DNA of 64,000 nucleotides from Candidula unifasciata (Eukaryota > Mollusca > Gastropoda > Stylommatophora > Geomitridae). The notes under the pieces were generated by a model. That model had not been told where the DNA came from and did no database searches. It worked only from the letters and a program-made list of their open reading frames with translations. How positions within the stretch are numbered: position 1 is the stretch's first letter; each line of letters starts with the position of its first letter. Below are positions 42,786 through 54,000 of this stretch, piece by piece. The stretch spans positions 489,412 through 553,411 of the forward strand of contig CAJHNH020007534.1 in the NCBI GenBank assembly GCA_905116865.2. The letters run 5' to 3'. Both the position numbers and the translations under genes were made by a program.

Positions 42786-42955
42786 CCCCTTTTGTAGAAG
42801 ATAACGAACAGCTACCATACTGCCAGTTGAAGCATTAAAAAGCAGCCTGCCTGTCTCCGTGAGCCATGCCAATCGTATATTAACTATGCTCAATTAGTCT
42901 CACCAAATATGAATATTCTTTCTAATCTTTTGCTCTGTCCACTTCATTCGATAGA

Positions 42956-43225
42956 AGTCGCCGTGGAGGAGCGGCTAAACGCTCGCGGCGGATCGGAAGG
43001 TCGTGGGTTCGCTTCCTGGCAGGCCTGACTTTTTCAAAAATGACCTTGGCTCTGAGGTCGACCCAGCCTTGAATGGGTACCTTGTGCAGTCAGGGCAAGT
43101 AAAAGCGGGCGGCGTGATGATGACCACATCACCCATCTTGTGCCGATTGGTCTATCAAATATAAATAAGTCTAGCCCTTTACACCCAAAGGCGTGAAAAA
43201 TGGTCCTTTACTTTTACTTTACTTC
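42956..43225 (+). mobile_element. SINE family 1, full-length
   Basis: The tRNA-like head ggaggagcggctaaacgctc with B box gggttcgcttcc is followed by the body ggtcgacccagccttgaatg and the tail tcctttacttttacttt. Confidence 0.82.
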
Positions 43226-43318
43226 ATCCCATAGCATTTTCACTTGATCCAAGAGCAACGCTTTACTCATAATATTGTCATCCGGTGGAGTTAAATACAC
43301 AGGTACTGATTTGATGTG

Positions 43319-43344
43319 AAGAGAGAGAGAGAGAGAGAAAGAGA

Positions 43345-43395
<51 letters not shown>

Positions 43396-43456
43396 CAGAC
43401 ATATTATAAGACATAGCACTCTTTTAAAAACCATATTAGGGGGGGGGGGGGGGGGG
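43319..43456. repeat. (GA)n microsatellite and poly(G)
   Basis: About 75 bp of (GA)n, then an 18-base poly(G) at 43439-43456. Confidence 0.9.
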
Positions 43457-43547
43457 CAAGTTTAAGGCAAGAAAAGGAAGAGGTAGGCAATGATACAGGT
43501 GGGACAACAATAAGAGATGGATGAACTGCAGTCTCAGAGAGTATACT

Positions 43548-43835
43548 ACCAAGACTCCCTTTTGTAGGTTTTGGGACCCCATTGTAGGGATAACAAGAAG
43601 AAACTCACTGCTTCCCCAACGAGCATGTTGTAGGAGTCAACTAACTGGGACCATGTTTTGAAATCGGATTTCTTCTGCTTGAGTGGCAAGGAGTCGAGAG
43701 ACTCATACAAATAAGCCAGATCTCTAAACGGATGTGCATACAACATTCAGGTTCCGGAACAAGAGTTAAGTCGAGAGGTGGATAAACAAACCAGAACTTT
43801 CCCCCAGAGTTTACTACTGGCGAACACGAAGAAGT
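43548..43835 (+). repeat. GAA-tailed short element
   Basis: Has gggaccccattgtagggata, gagcatgttgtaggagtcaa and ends ggcgaacacgaagaa. Confidence 0.75.
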
Positions 43836-43839
43836 ACTT

Positions 43840-44570
43840 CCAAAACCAGACGGGGTGTGTTAAAGATCAGTTGCAGCAACCTTCATTGTGATGATGGCAT
43901 CTGATTGATTGATCTTGTAGTAAGTATTTCACTCCACATCAACTAAAATCCCGTAATCCTTCGCGCTTCTCTCACAACAAACCTATCTTCAGTAACCCGC
44001 TTCCACTAGTGCCAAAATGTTTCTGTCACATTTACGTCCAAAGATATATTTAACAGCTTTGATACTGGTTGGATATCGGTGGCCGTAAAAACCAACATCT
44101 ACAGTGCACATATCAAGGCATGCACTCAAAACTGACACTCAAAGGCAGAACAAGACTACAGAAGAAGAAGGTTGCACTAGTTGCTGCTGCTGAATGTGCA
44201 GACATAGTGGGTAAATTTAAAACAAAAAATAGAGATATTATTTTGAGTTAATTTTATCATTGTGATGTCATAATGTGGTCATAATGCACTTATCTTGACA
44301 TCACTTGGCCATGTCAAAAAGAAAAAACCTGCTTCCCTGGTCAAATGGAGGGAAAGCAGTTACTTCTGTGCATTGTTTGTATTTAGTGATTACTTACTTC
44401 CCTTCCACATGAAACATCATCTTTCCGCAAATAATGACTCTGTATATGAAAAATCCATCTTTTAGTGATTTGGAGACCATGATGACGCAATAGCTAGCCT
44501 GCTTGCCTGTCTGCTAAGTGGTCATAGGTTTCAACCCCTGGATGTGTATAAAAACTGTTTGAAGTTTGAA
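43840..44570. other. Unassigned intergenic stretch
   Basis: A 60-codon open frame at 44069-44251 (GRTRLQKKKVALVAAAECAD) has no recognised family. Nothing else supported. Confidence 0.4.
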
Positions 44571-44579
44571 CACTGGATC

Positions 44580-44955
44580 AACATCATGGTACACTGGAAG
44601 TAACCCATAAGTGCTCTGTTCTTCTTCTAACTCAAGTCGGAGTCCTAAGAAGCTCAGCATAATGCACAGGCTCTGTAGCACAGACAAGGATCCTGAAATA
44701 CTTTGGGTAGATTTTAAACCATTATTTAAAACTGTGCCTGGGCAGAGCCGTTAGGCTTCTCTTTTTGATTTCCAACTGCCAAGGAATTTTTTTACGTGCG
44801 CAACAATGCATATGGGCATCCAATCTCACTCCCCAGAGTCCAGGGGGAATTACTAGAGGTCCAGGTCCAGGTGAAAAAAATCCCAGCCCTTACTGGGGAT
44901 TGAACATGGGACCTCTAGCACTCAAGGCAGACACCATGCAGCACAATGTATAAAA
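44580..44955 (-). mobile_element. SINE family 2 with tRNA-like head
   Basis: The minus-strand head includes the B box ttcaatccc-like segment of gggattgaacatgggacc; the body matches 53540-53890. Confidence 0.75.
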
Positions 44956-45059
44956 ACTGTCAAGCCTTTAAATGGCTTTTGTATCTCTAGTTACTTATGG
45001 CAGAGTTTCAGACAATTATCAAGATGCAAATTTTTTTCAGCTACATTTTGAAAAAGGTA

Positions 45060-45340
45060 ATTATAGTGTCTCTGTTGAATAGATCATTATGGTTTGGTTT
45101 GAGCTGTACAGCTAAGAGTGACCAAGGGATCTGGTCGATACTCTAAACTGAGAGGAAAGGCGATGCGGATATACAATCAACCTGCTACTGACCTCACTGA
45201 AGTTAGAACTCTCCGCTGGTTGCTGAAGATAAGGATGGAATGCTTAGGGAAATGTCCCAAGTGCTGTTTAAGACTTGCTACAGGAGACGGAGCATCTATG
45301 GGTATGCTTGGTGTGATATGATGCCGATTCTTAAACCAGT
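45060..45340 (+). mobile_element. Jockey-type LINE tail
   Basis: Reads RYSKLRGKAMRIYNQPATDL then EVRTLRWLLKIRMECL, the recurrent ORF2 end. Confidence 0.7.
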
Positions 45341-45471
45341 AATCAGTAAATGGGGAGATATCAGGTAATTAGATAATCTGAGTTCCAACTTCACCACAAA
45401 CACATTATCCCACTTACACTGTTCCTGTGCTATGAAAACCGCCCAAAATGTTTATCACTGTCCCCTGGCGT

Positions 45472-45493
45472 GGGGGGGGGGGGGGGGGGGGGG
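45472..45493. repeat. Poly(G), 22 bases
   Basis: Uninterrupted G run. Confidence 0.95.
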
Positions 45494-45579
45494 AAATAAC
45501 ACTACTAGTCTTGGCAAATACACACATATTAAATGGCATAAAGCAGCAGTCAGAAATGCCAACACAAACAATCTAACAC

Positions 45580-46330
45580 TGTAAATGCAGTTCATTGTTG
45601 ATGGAAGCAGCAGTTACAACAGATCTATAGTGGCAGATGAAATTATGGCATAAAACACCATAATTTCTCAGGCAACAGGCCACAAAAAATGTTTCTGAAT
45701 CTACAGTTTACAACACAACACGTTAGGCACCGTCAAAAAGCAATTCAAATAAGGTCTGCTGCTCACAGTGTCACACCATGCACTCAGATCTGTAGCTGGG
45801 TGACAAAACTATATGCTTTCAGTCTATATATAGAGGAAAATGCAACAGCTTACTATTGTCAGAAGCAAAACTTTTCCACAACCTTAAATAGTAAACCTGA
45901 CTATCTGCCATATTGGCTGGATGGAAGATACGGAGCAAAACAAGTTGGCATCATTTCACCAAATCATTTTAATCTTCTACGTAACATTAACACCTGCGAA
46001 ATGAGATGCCAGAGAAAAGCTGCCAACTTAACCATCAGAGACTAATTTATAAATAATATTAACAGACGGACTGTGGGAACAACACCATGCAAAAAATTTA
46101 CTGAGAAACAGAAGATCAAATAGTTTGGTCACCTAGTAAGAATGCATCCAGAACAGCTACCAATACAGGCGCTACACATGAATCAAGAGGCTGCCCTAGG
46201 AGAAGATGGATTAATGACATTAAAGGGCTTCTACATCGACACAGAATGACAATGCTGCCCATCAAGCAATGGATCACAAACTATTCCTCCCCACAACACT
46301 AAATGGTAGAAGTGGAAATGATGATGATGA
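45580..46330 (+). mobile_element. LINE 3' fragment, longest copy of its family
   Basis: Includes INTCEMRCQRKAANLTIRD, SLVT-like GHLVRM remnants and a GATGATGATGACGAC end. Many stops. Confidence 0.65.
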
Positions 46331-46699
46331 TGACGACTATTTTAATCTTCTTCTTCAGCCTTCCAATCCCTTAAGGTTCTTTGCTACAAACATCACCTGC
46401 TTCTATTCGTCTCTCTGACTAGTTTCTCTTTCCCGTTGGCAACAAAACGTGTTCTTAGGTCTGCCTGTAAATTATCTCTCCTCTGTCTTCTTGGTCTGCC
46501 TTGGAGTTTACTCCATCCCAACATGGTATCTATGCATTATGTGTGTGTGTCTAAAGCGTTTTAATAATTTAAACAATATAAATAATAAGGCCACACCACA
46601 CACAATACATGGCATATTTTATTGCCAGGTATATTTGGCTGTATTTGCAAGCTGCACTAATAAAATTGCTGTTTAATGAATCAAAATTCCCAGACAAAC

Positions 46700-46875
46700 A
46701 CTACAACTCAAGTTAACCGTAGAAAATAACACTTTATTATAGTTTGGAGTGGTTTACTTTTTATGAAAAAAATTCAGACCAAAAAAAAAAAAAAATGCCT
46801 GATATAGCTGGATTGATAAACAATCTGTGACAACTCAAAATAAACATATTGTAACAGGAATAATAGTTTGATTTG
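46700..46875 (-). promoter_or_regulatory. 3'UTR end and poly(A) signal of copy C
   Basis: AATAAA on the minus strand at 46738-46733 in the conserved terminal block. The implied 3'UTR is about 1.2 kb. Confidence 0.6.
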
Positions 46876-47094
46876 TAGCAGCTTGAATTATTAAAACACA
46901 AACATAAAGCAGTGGGGAGTGAGTAAAGGGTTTGGATAATACTCTAGCGAGGGCAAAATACAGGTGAACTTTCACTTTTCTTTTCTGCATCCTACCTTAA
47001 AAAGGCAGTTGGCACATTGTATTATGGTTTAGTTAGGCTGCAATACCTGCGTCTTTCGGTTCAACACATCCAATTTCAGCACACCGAGGTGACT

Positions 47095-47300
47095 TTTAAT
47101 GAAGTTATTAACGGAAATATCAACATGGGAACTCTTCTTAATTGGCTACTGAAGGTTGGGCAAAGCACATGTGGGATGTAAGAACAGTACTGGTACTGGT
47201 ACCATCGGAATTGGAACTCTTCCCTTGCTGCTGAAGATGGGGAATGAGCACATATGGGAGTGTCCAGAGTACTGTGATGTCGATTCTTAACATATGGGAT
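47095..47300 (+). mobile_element. Jockey-type LINE tails, two partial
   Basis: Words gaacagtactggtactggta, gctgaagatggggaatgagc and catatgggagtgtcc. Within the copy C 3' flank. Confidence 0.5.
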
Positions 47301-47669
47301 GTTTGGGAGTCTCATGATGTCAGTTCTTAATTCCTTGATTGATTCATTCATGATGATGATGATGATGATTATGTGCTTTGCGGGGAAACAAGTAAATAAT
47401 CATCACGTTCAACCAGCATCCTAAAAGGGACGTGGCTCAAGTTATAATTGTGACCAGGGTATGTGCGCCATAAAAAATGGTTTAGCACTGCACGCCATCA
47501 AGAGCCCTGAAAAGGAATCCTGCAGTGTTGATGCAATAACAGAAGACACATCCAAATACTGTCACACTCGGCGACAAAGTCATCTACTGGCAAACAATGG
47601 GCGAACCTGGTCACAAGTGTGATTCACTCAGTCAGAAACTGCCTTATACAATGACAAATCAGAGCATCA

Positions 47670-47950
47670 TGGACAGATAGAAAGAAGGGGGTGGGGATGT
47701 CTGAAGAGGAAATTGACTCACGAAGAGAGCACCAGAAGCAGCCAATCCACATTTTTTTAAGACACATCCTGAGGGAGAAGAAAACTGGAGCATGTCGTGA
47801 TAATGGGGATGTTGTTGGAAGGGAAGTGAGGCAGAGGGAGGCCAAGAGAGAAACTGTTAGCCTGGTATTATGGCATGAAAAAGCATCTGCATCAAAAATG
47901 TTCAACAGTACACAGAACAGAAGGCTGTGCGTGGACATAAACTAAGAATA
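47670..47950 (+). mobile_element. LINE tail just after the copy C stop codon
   Basis: Reads HILREKKTGACRDNG, GREVRQREAKRE and NRRLCVDIN, and abuts the stop codon at 47957. Same insertion as in A and B. Confidence 0.75.
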
Positions 47951-47956
47951 ATACAA

Positions 47957-48061
47957 TTATTTCAGTTCAACGTCTCCGTAAGCACACTCTGTCTCAATGC
48001 CAAGGTTATAGTTGCCATCTTTATACTTGCTGGTAACAATGCGAAACCAGCCTTGTTCACC
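47957..48061 (-). CDS. CTSZ: cathepsin Z copy C exon 7
   Basis: Encodes [16 protein letters not shown] and ends CAYGDVELK with TAA at 47959-47957. Confidence 0.92.
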   Translation of the reverse strand, partial: GEQGWFRIVTSKYKDGNYNLGIETECAYGDVELK

Positions 48062-51000
48062 CTAGTGGAGAAAAAAAACACACAAAAACATGAGGGAAAA
48101 AAATTCCACTGTGTGTGGAAACAATATTCTAAAAAATTGAATGCAAAACTGTACCAGACAAGCAAACAAAACTGAACTTAATAAAAGCATCTAAAAACTG
48201 TTCTATTTTGTCTTCTTCTGTGTTCGCCTTGATGGGGCCCTGGAACCTTATTGTTAATTGTTGAAGAACTGGGGTAGTGCAGTTGCTGGCAAGCCCAGCT
48301 CATCATCATCATGTGCTGTGCTGTCATGTTTGCCTATCAAGTTGGTCTGCCTCATTCGTTTTTCTATCATTTAATATTCTTCGCATTATCAAAAACCAAT
48401 ACTTCCCTGTCTTGTTTGTCTTAATAACTAAAAAGGTTAAAGTCAGGAGAATCGGCTTCATTGCATCAGGTTTTAGCCCATATGGCTCGGTCTCTCTCCA
48501 CAGAATAGCAAGCCACCTGCCGAGGGCGCCGCACACAGTACAAACTCTGTAATTCAGGCGACGATCCTCAGGGATCTCAGCTTAACATTACACTCGTGAA
48601 CTGAAGGGCGCAGCCATGAAATAAACCCAAGACCTTCATGAGTGTGAGGAAAACGACTTGATCACTTCGCCACAGAAACCTCCGGACGTTTGTCTAACAA
48701 CTGTCAATACCCAGCAGCTGTCCAGACATTTCTCTTATTTTCTTTTTCTTTCTTTAATTCATCCGATTGAATGTTCAACAATATCCTTAAGCATGTGTTT
48801 CCTAATGCATTTAACTTTCACTGCATGTGTGTATTTGTTGTCCAACATTAATACAGAAAAAAGAGATAAAAGAGGAAGTGGAGAAGAAGAGGAACAACAA
48901 CACACACAGTGTACAACTTACCCAGTAGGTGCCCCAGGAGTTTCTGACGATCCAGTACTCAACTCCACCTTGCACGCCCCACCCAGCCACAGATATAACA
49001 TGGTTGATCTGTTCACACAGGAGTTGCATAGAAATATCATATCTGGATTATTTATAGAACAACAATCATCATCATCAACTCCCTCGAAGTCTGAGTACAG
49101 CTGCCCATGAGGCAGGGAACAACAAAACTCAGGTCCAGGTAAAAGCCAAAAGTCCAAGCGGACGATTAACCCTGACCTTCCGCCGGAATTCACAGCAGGT
49201 AAACGAAGAAGAAGAAGAATCATCATCAACATTATGATAAGCGAATCCAATAAACACAGGCTGTCATGTTTCGCCATCTCACGGATGACTAGAATCATGG
49301 ATTAGTTCAGTGTTTTTGTCTTGGCCCATACATATGGGTAAGCATTTTCTTCTTCTTCAGCATTCCAAGCCCCTGAGGTTCATTACTGCAGATATCACCT
49401 GCCTCCACTCATCTGTTTAGTTGGCCTTCTCTTTCCAGTTGGTGACACCAAGTGTTTGCAGGTCTGCCTGGACTGCTTCTCAGTCTGCTTCATATTCATC
49501 TCCCTTGTGTATACAGTTTTTACTTCTCTGTCATCTGACATTCTTTCAGTATGCCCCAACCATTTTAGTATATTATCTCTAATGATGCCAGTGATCAAAG
49601 ATTATTTAAACAGATTATGAATTTCATTGTTGCTTCTCACTCTCCATTCCCCGCTGTTTGCATCTTTGGGTAATCCATTTACACATTTATTTATTTGTCT
49701 TCCTCTTACTGATTGCCCACATTAAAAAGTGACAATCTAAATTTTTTGGTCATGTGGTGAGAAGGAGAAAACTGGAGTAGGACAGTAGGAAAGTTGGAGG
49801 GGAAGAGAGGCAGAGGGAGACTGAGAGAACAGATGCTGGACAGTTTGACATCATGGCATGGAAGATCATCTGTGTCAGAGATGATTGAAAATACACGAGA
49901 CAGAAGGTTGTGGATAGACCTGACTACCAACGCCACACAGCATGGACTATGGAAGATCATCTGTGTCAGAGATGATTGAAAATACACGAGACAGAAGGTT
50001 GTGGATAGACCTGACTACCAACGCCACACAGCATGGACTATGGAAGATCATCTGTGTCAGAGTAGATTAAAAGTACACAAGACAGAAGGTTGTGGATAGA
50101 CATGACTACCAACACCACACGGCTTAGACTAAGAAGATGATGGTGTCTTTCTCTTGCTCTTTAAAAACGATGTATGCAGAAAATTCAAGTCCTGGAACCG
50201 GACTAAAGTCCAGAAGCGGACAAACAACATGAACTTTCTGCCAGAGTTTACAGCTGATAATGCTAAGAAGAAAAAGAAGACCAGAAATAACAACAAAGAA
50301 AATGGCCTTTCAAAAATGTTTCTTCTCATTATGCCAGCTGACTCTATCACCTTGGTACAATTTGCATAAGGAACATTATAGAGCTCTCCCTCATCGAAAC
50401 TTGTCTATGTAAATGACTTCTTCTCCAGCAAAAAGTTCTGTTAATTCATCCCCTCCGAACTTTAGTCTTGTTCTAGAATCAGACTGTTGCGTGCACATCC
50501 ATTTTCCAGATCTGGCTTAATTGTATGCAGACTCTTGGTTCCTTTCCTCTCAGGCAGATGCACTCCAACAAACAACCAGAATGTTCCGCCGGTGATGAAG
50601 ATAAAGAAGATCACTGGCTGCCTGAAAGAAACTTGGTCAGGCCAGCTCTCCTGCCTCATACATTTTCCTACCTTATATCCTGTACCCATCTTCGTGCAGG
50701 TCAACCCCTACCTCTCTTTCTCTGTACCATGCCTTCTGCTACTATTTTTTTCAACCCACTGTGACACTTGATATAGGCAAAATATTTGAGCTTCCAGGAC
50801 AATCCTCCTTCAATCAAAATGCTATTTTACATTTTAACAACAATTGAGGCTTCTAAAGCTATAAATACTATTGAGGTGGGTAAAGAAAACTATTCGGCCA
50901 ACAGTACTGTTTTCAAGCACATAGTTAAATGTTGAATTTAGAATCAACATCACACCACTCGAGACACCCTCTAAGCGCTCGGTCCCCATCTTCAGCAGCA

Positions 51001-54000
51001 AGCAAAAGGTTCTCGCCTTTTCCCTGAGTGTCAAGCATTAGCCAGATGTTACTCCTCACAGTGTCATTCTCCTCAGACCATAATGATCTATCTGTGCCTC
51101 GGCACTGTTCACTCGCTCAAAAAGGGCCCTCACAACATCCAGCTTGTCATACATCAGTTCAAACACATAGTAACTCAGTAAAACACATAACAAAAAGATG
51201 ATATTTTATGCTTTTAACCATGATCATGTTCACCACATGTGTGTTATTGAAACACTAAGAACTGGAAAGGACAATTCAAAGTTGTGGAATCATGTTTTTA
51301 CATTACCCAGCGACAACTCAAAGACATACCATTGCTAAATAAACAGTATAGGTATACAGGAACACATCATGCGATCTATGGCACCAAAAGAGTTAACATG
51401 GAGATATTATTCATTTGCAATGAAAGTTATCTAAACATGAAAAGTTATCTAAAAGTGAAACTAATCCAGAGTTATCACAGGGAGACTACAATGGAGGAAG
51501 ATAAGGAGGAGGCATTTGAGAGAGGATGCTAACAAACCTACAGAGGCTGATTTCTATACTTACCCCTGGAGATGTGTTGTACTCCTCGTAAATACCTCCA
51601 GCATATGTTTCCAGCTTCTCCGTGGCATCTATGCCACAGCTGTGGTGAAATAAATGTAAAAATATTACTTTATTTGTTTCTATATCAGAGCTTACATAAA
51701 GAAATCATGAAATATATGATAGATATTACTATCCATAGGCATGTCTATATAAAGTGAGAAAAACCCGAGAGCAACATAATTGGAAGGGCTTTACACTGAA
51801 ACCCACAGGGGCACAGAAGTGAAGGCAACCAAAAAAAAACAAATGGAGAAGAAAACTAGAAGGTAAAGTTAAACATGGGGAGGAGATGTGGTCAGCTGCA
51901 TGTGATAGCAAAGGATAGGACGACATAGTGTGTGTAGGCTGAGGGCCTACATTCCACTGGAGGATAAAGAGCAGAAGAATACAAGGAGGAAAAAGAAACA
52001 AACAATTCACAATGGATCCATAATCATCATGTAGCAGATCCTTTGCAGAGGTTGCTCTCATCACGGTCTGCCAGTTCTCCTGCCTCATGTACTTTCATTT
52101 TCAAGGAGTCCCTAATGACCTTTGCCCATCTTCATGTTTAATGGCCCCTGTCCATCCTTCCTGGTACCATGCCTTCTGCTATTATTTTTTCCAATCCGAC
52201 ATGGCACATTATCTGACCAATATATTTCAGCTTTCGAGACAAGATGCTATTTAGCAGCCAATCTTCTTTAATGTTAGAATCTTTCAAAATGTCACTATTT
52301 CGTCTCTTCTTTGTCCACGCTATTCTGAGAATCTTTCTATAGCATTTCAGCTCAAAAGCCCCTATCCATAATACAAATGTTAAAATGCATGTGGACCGAG
52401 TCATTGCGAAGATCCAATTACCTCAATCTTTGTCCTAAGGCATACGGGTAATGTTTTTGGGGCAGCACAAATACTTGGCTGCTAACAATGCAACAGTCTA
52501 GAAGCAAAGACTGGGGTTCTTTATTAACATCCTACCCCAGATGACGACACAGGACAGTCCAACAGTTTAGAGGGTGGTAAGACTGGGTTTCCCGGCTTTT
52601 TGATGCTTTTAACGACCCCAAAACATCTAAAACTGGCCTTAACCCCAACCCACCTATGTCCCACAATAGAGTGCAGCCTAGGTCCCACGACTGCATGCAG
52701 CCTATCTACTACCCCCTGAAATATTAGACTGTCCCGTGACCTGTGGATTTCCCCTGTTTGGGGTAGGATATTAATAAAGCACCAAGACTGTTATAGTGAG
52801 ACATGAGAATTCTTGTTAACCAGCTTTGGACTGGCATAATATAGGTCTGTGATGTATATGCTGAAGAGAAATCTGAGCACCTACAGTCATGTCCAAAATG
52901 CTGTGAAGATAAAGGACCCATTTCCCCGCCTTCAGGCATATAGGGCTAGGCCTATATTTTATAGACCAATCAGCACTCTGTGAGTGATGTGGTCAACATC
53001 ACGCTGGCCGCCTTTACCTATCACCCATTTAAGACTGGGTAGACTTGGGTGCAAAGTGATATTAAAAAGGAAATAAAAAGTCTGGTTTTATCAGGATCTG
53101 AACCCTTGACCTTCGGATCCGCAGGTGAGTGTCTAGCGACTACACTATGATGGCTTCCGGTGTGAAGATAACCCAACTCATAACTCAAGATACACTATGT
53201 CTGGTGCTGTGCTCACCTGATAGGTCCATTAGCATGGATTTCAGCCATCATTTTTTCCCGCCCAGAAATGGGACCATAATCACCAACTTTCCATCGTTGG
53301 AAGTTTGCAACTTTCGTGCAAGTACCATCCCCACTGCATGTTTTACACGTGTTCTCAGCGCTGCACACTGTGAAATAGATAAGAATGTAAAAATAAAAAC
53401 AATCAAATATTATTGTGTGCTTACAAAAAATCAGAGTGTTCAAATAAGGATGATCCTGCGACAGTCCCAGCAAGCTAGTAAGGAGTTTATTTATCCACAT
53501 AAATATCCACAAGAATTATTTGTATGATTATTCAACAGATCAACATCATGGCACAGGGTGAAACCCATAAGTGCTTCATTCTACTCCTAACTCATGCCCA
53601 AGTCTGAAGAATCTCAGTGCAGTGCACAAACTCTGTAGCATCTGTGAGGATCTTAAAATACTTTGGATAGGTAAATTTGTAACTCTAAATTTTGCCCGGG
53701 CAGCACTGTTAGGCTTCTCTTTTTGATTGCCAAGGGATTGTTTTACGTGCGCAAGAATACACACGGCATCCTATCTTACTACCCAGAACCAGGGGAAATG
53801 ACTAGAAGTCCATGTGAAAAAATCCCAGCCTTCACTGGGGCTTGAACCCGGGACCTCCAGCACCCAAGGTGGACCTCAAGTGCTATCATCACAAGCAGAT
53901 GACCTCAAGGCACCCCCTCCCCCCAACCCTAATGTTTTACTTTGCTCTATACTTCCTTTTTCTGCATTTTTTTTTTTGGGGTCTACCTTAATTTCTATGA

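Noticed and set aside
42111..42893. 260-codon minus-strand frame with YGERGQG-type repeats
   Set aside because: Caused by the 39-46 bp minisatellite; unit lengths vary and break the frame between copies.
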